NCBI RefSeq assembly: GCF_965232925.1
Contig: NZ_CBDDRA010000015.1
Location: 62,001 to 126,000, forward strand
Reading direction: 5' to 3'
DNA: 64,000 nucleotides
From: Tumidithrix helvetica
GTDB taxonomy: Bacteria > Cyanobacteriota > Cyanobacteriia > Pseudanabaenales > Pseudanabaenaceae
Positions 62,677 through 64,000 of the stretch are shown in pieces (the stretch's first letter is position 1; each line of letters opens with the position of its first letter). Below the pieces are notes generated by a model. The model searched no databases, had not been told where the DNA came from, and was given only the letters and a program-made list of their open reading frames with translations. The translations under genes and the position numbers were made by a program.

Positions 62677-64000
62677 TTAAACCCGTACCTCCCTACGATT
62701 CCAAAGTTTCAGGGCTTCAAACCAGAGAATGCTGACAATGCCAGAGAGAAAACTGACTAGCAGGTCGTCCGCATGGAGGTAAGAGAAACTAAACAGATGG
62801 CGTAGGAAGGGTATATAGAGAATCAGTGCCAGAAAGATTATGCCTCCCCCCAGCACCCACCAAAGGGCAGTATTGGGAGCCTGTAACATTTCGGGAATCG
62901 TGCGCGACCAAGAGCGGTTGGTTAGAATCATCGCGAGGTTGGAGATAATCAGCGTGGTGAACGCAAGGGCACGGGCATCAAACTCACCATTCCCGCTGTA
63001 GTAAGCGATCGCAAACACAGCTACCAGTACCACCAAAACGCTGATCCCCTGAAGTAATGCCAACTTCAAGGTGCGAGGACTAAACAGCGGTTCCTTAGAA
63101 TCGCGAGGTGGGCGGCGCATGACATTGCTTTCCGCAGGTTCGGCTTCAAATACGATCGTACAGGCTGGGTCAATAATCAGGTGCAAAAAGGCAATATGGA
63201 TGGGAAGCAAAACCAGCGGCCAGCCAAAGATCACAGGAATCAGGGACATACCCGCGATCGGAACGTGTACTGCCAGCGTGTATGCCATGCCCTTCTTCAA
63301 ATTGTCAAAGATGCGTCTGCCTAATTTGACCGATTCGACAATCGAGGAGAAATCATCTTCCAGCAAGACTAAATCTGCTGATTCCCTTGCCACATCTGTA
63401 CCTCTTTCTCCCATGGCAATACCAATATGGGCAGCCTTGAGTGCGGGGGCATCATTGACGCCATCGCCTGTCATGGCAACAATTTCACCGCTTTGTTTGA
63501 GGGCATTCACAATCAGCAGCTTTTGTTCGGGCACGACACGGGCAAAGATGTTCGCGGACTGGATGCGATCGCGTAATTCCGCTTCCCCCATCTGCTCTAG
63601 TTCCCGCCCCGTAATCACCTTATCCGTTGGGGTGAGCCCAATCTGACGGGCGATATTCTGAGCCGTTACGGGGTAATCTCCCGTAATCATCACCACGCGA
63701 ATTCCAGCGCTGTAGCACTCGGCGATCGCAGGTGCGACGGTGGGACGAACGGGATCCTCCAGTCCGATGAGCCCAACAAATTCAAACTCAAAATCATGTT
63801 GCTGGGTTGGCAAGCGATCGTCTGTATCTAAGGGCAAAGCCACATCAGGATGGGTTTGAGGCAAACTTCCGATCCTTCGTCCCTTCGCCACGCCTAGAAC
63901 CCTTAGCCCTTCCTGCGCCATAGCTTGAACATGTTGGGTTAGTTCTTCTTGTTGGATGGTACTGAAATGACAAAGCTCAGCGATCGCTTCTGGAGCACCC
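62677..64000 (-). CDS. cation-transporting P-type ATPase (5' end outside window)
   Basis: The C-terminal 440 residues of a P-type ATPase; the frame is open at the right edge, beginning with GAPEAIAEL of the nucleotide domain. VMITGDYPVTAQNIA, VPEQKLLIVNALK, AMTGDGVNDAPALKAAHIGIAM and ADLVLLEDDFSSIV complete the hinge. Six membrane helices then follow. The M6 segment reads HIAFLHLIIDPACTIVFE, which differs from the NLVTDGLPA of calcium pumps, so the ion is unclear (the P2-type group is likeliest). The phosphorylated Asp lies outside the window. Confidence 0.92.
   Translation of the reverse strand, partial: GAPEAIAELCHFSTIQQEELTQHVQAMAQEGLRVLGVAKGRRIGSLPQTHPDVALPLDTDDRLPTQQHDFEFEFVGLIGLEDPVRPTVAPAIAECYSAGIRVVMITGDYPVTAQNIARQIGLTPTDKVITGRELEQMGEAELRDRIQSANIFARVVPEQKLLIVNALKQSGEIVAMTGDGVNDAPALKAAHIGIAMGERGTDVARESADLVLLEDDFSSIVESVKLGRRIFDNLKKGMAYTLAVHVPIAGMSLIPVIFGWPLVLLPIHIAFLHLIIDPACTIVFEAEPAESNVMRRPPRDSKEPLFSPRTLKLALLQGISVLVVLVAVFAIAYYSGNGEFDARALAFTTLIISNLAMILTNRSWSRTIPEMLQAPNTALWWVLGGGIIFLALILYIPFLRHLFSFSYLHADDLLVSFLSGIVSILWFEALKLWNRREVRV

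Noticed and set aside
63071..63646. 191-codon plus-strand ORF
   Set aside because: Antisense shadow of the P-type ATPase, Ser-rich as expected for such shadows.
1..64000. tRNA or rRNA genes
   Set aside because: I looked through the intergenic gaps for cloverleaf arms and T-loop sequences and saw none; a covariance-model search would settle it.

Overview
The window is chromosomal DNA of a cyanobacterium. The HIP1 octamer GCGATCGC recurs throughout, inside and outside genes. Several gene families are typical of cyanobacteria (Sll0783-Sll0787 relatives, a DUF4079 membrane protein, pntAB, a cyanobacterial-type IspH, two Ser/Thr kinases, NtcA-type promoters). A Pseudanabaena-like filamentous lineage would fit, but I cannot fix the genus from sequence alone. 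Three ambiguous bases (near 1603 and 1619) lie in a short repeat, so this is probably draft sequence.

Layout. 1-6.4 kb: the 3' part of mutL, a transketolase-family enzyme, a small exported protein and an M50 protease-TPR fusion. 6.5-13.4 kb is an accessory stretch with decay: a truncated flavin reductase, an FkbM methyltransferase, a Ser/Thr kinase followed by a Rpn-type nuclease and a degraded second copy of the kinase tail, an acetyltransferase, a headless histone-deacetylase gene in frame with an unknown ORF, and an RHS-core scrap. 13.4-20 kb: an EAL phosphodiesterase, then a tight three-gene operon of an LRV repeat protein, a MoxR-type AAA ATPase and a metallopeptidase-like/VWA protein. 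20.3-23.5 kb: pntAB, ended by a strong terminator. 23.6-33.2 kb: a MITE-like repeat pair, an ABC exporter with a DUF3095 protein, a degenerate EAL protein, a second kinase, a glycogen debranching enzyme and a class D beta-lactamase. 33.6-42.7 kb: ispH, an MFS/spermidine-synthase-like fusion, mtnP, dTDP-sugar genes and a glycosyltransferase. 42.8-49.2 kb: a Nit1C (nitrilase) cluster with two matching NtcA-type promoters. 49.4-53.8 kb: a second Rpn-type gene, an IS630 remnant, an orphan antitoxin and small proteins. 54.4-64 kb: a CBS-GAF-PAS hybrid histidine kinase with a bilin-type Cys-His pair, a DUF4079 protein, a cellulose-synthase-like enzyme, dgkA, a PAP2 phosphatase and the 3' part of a cation P-type ATPase.

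How the genes fit together. The Nit1C block is a nitrogen-control module that the sequence places under NtcA. MTA made by an aminopropyltransferase would be the substrate of MtnP, encoded nearby. The EAL proteins and the PilZ-bearing synthase touch cyclic-di-GMP signalling, although one EAL protein and the PilZ motifs look degenerate. The least explained unit is the LRV-MoxR-VWA operon. A 101-bp MITE-like repeat with inverted termini occurs in at least five near-complete copies and two fragments.
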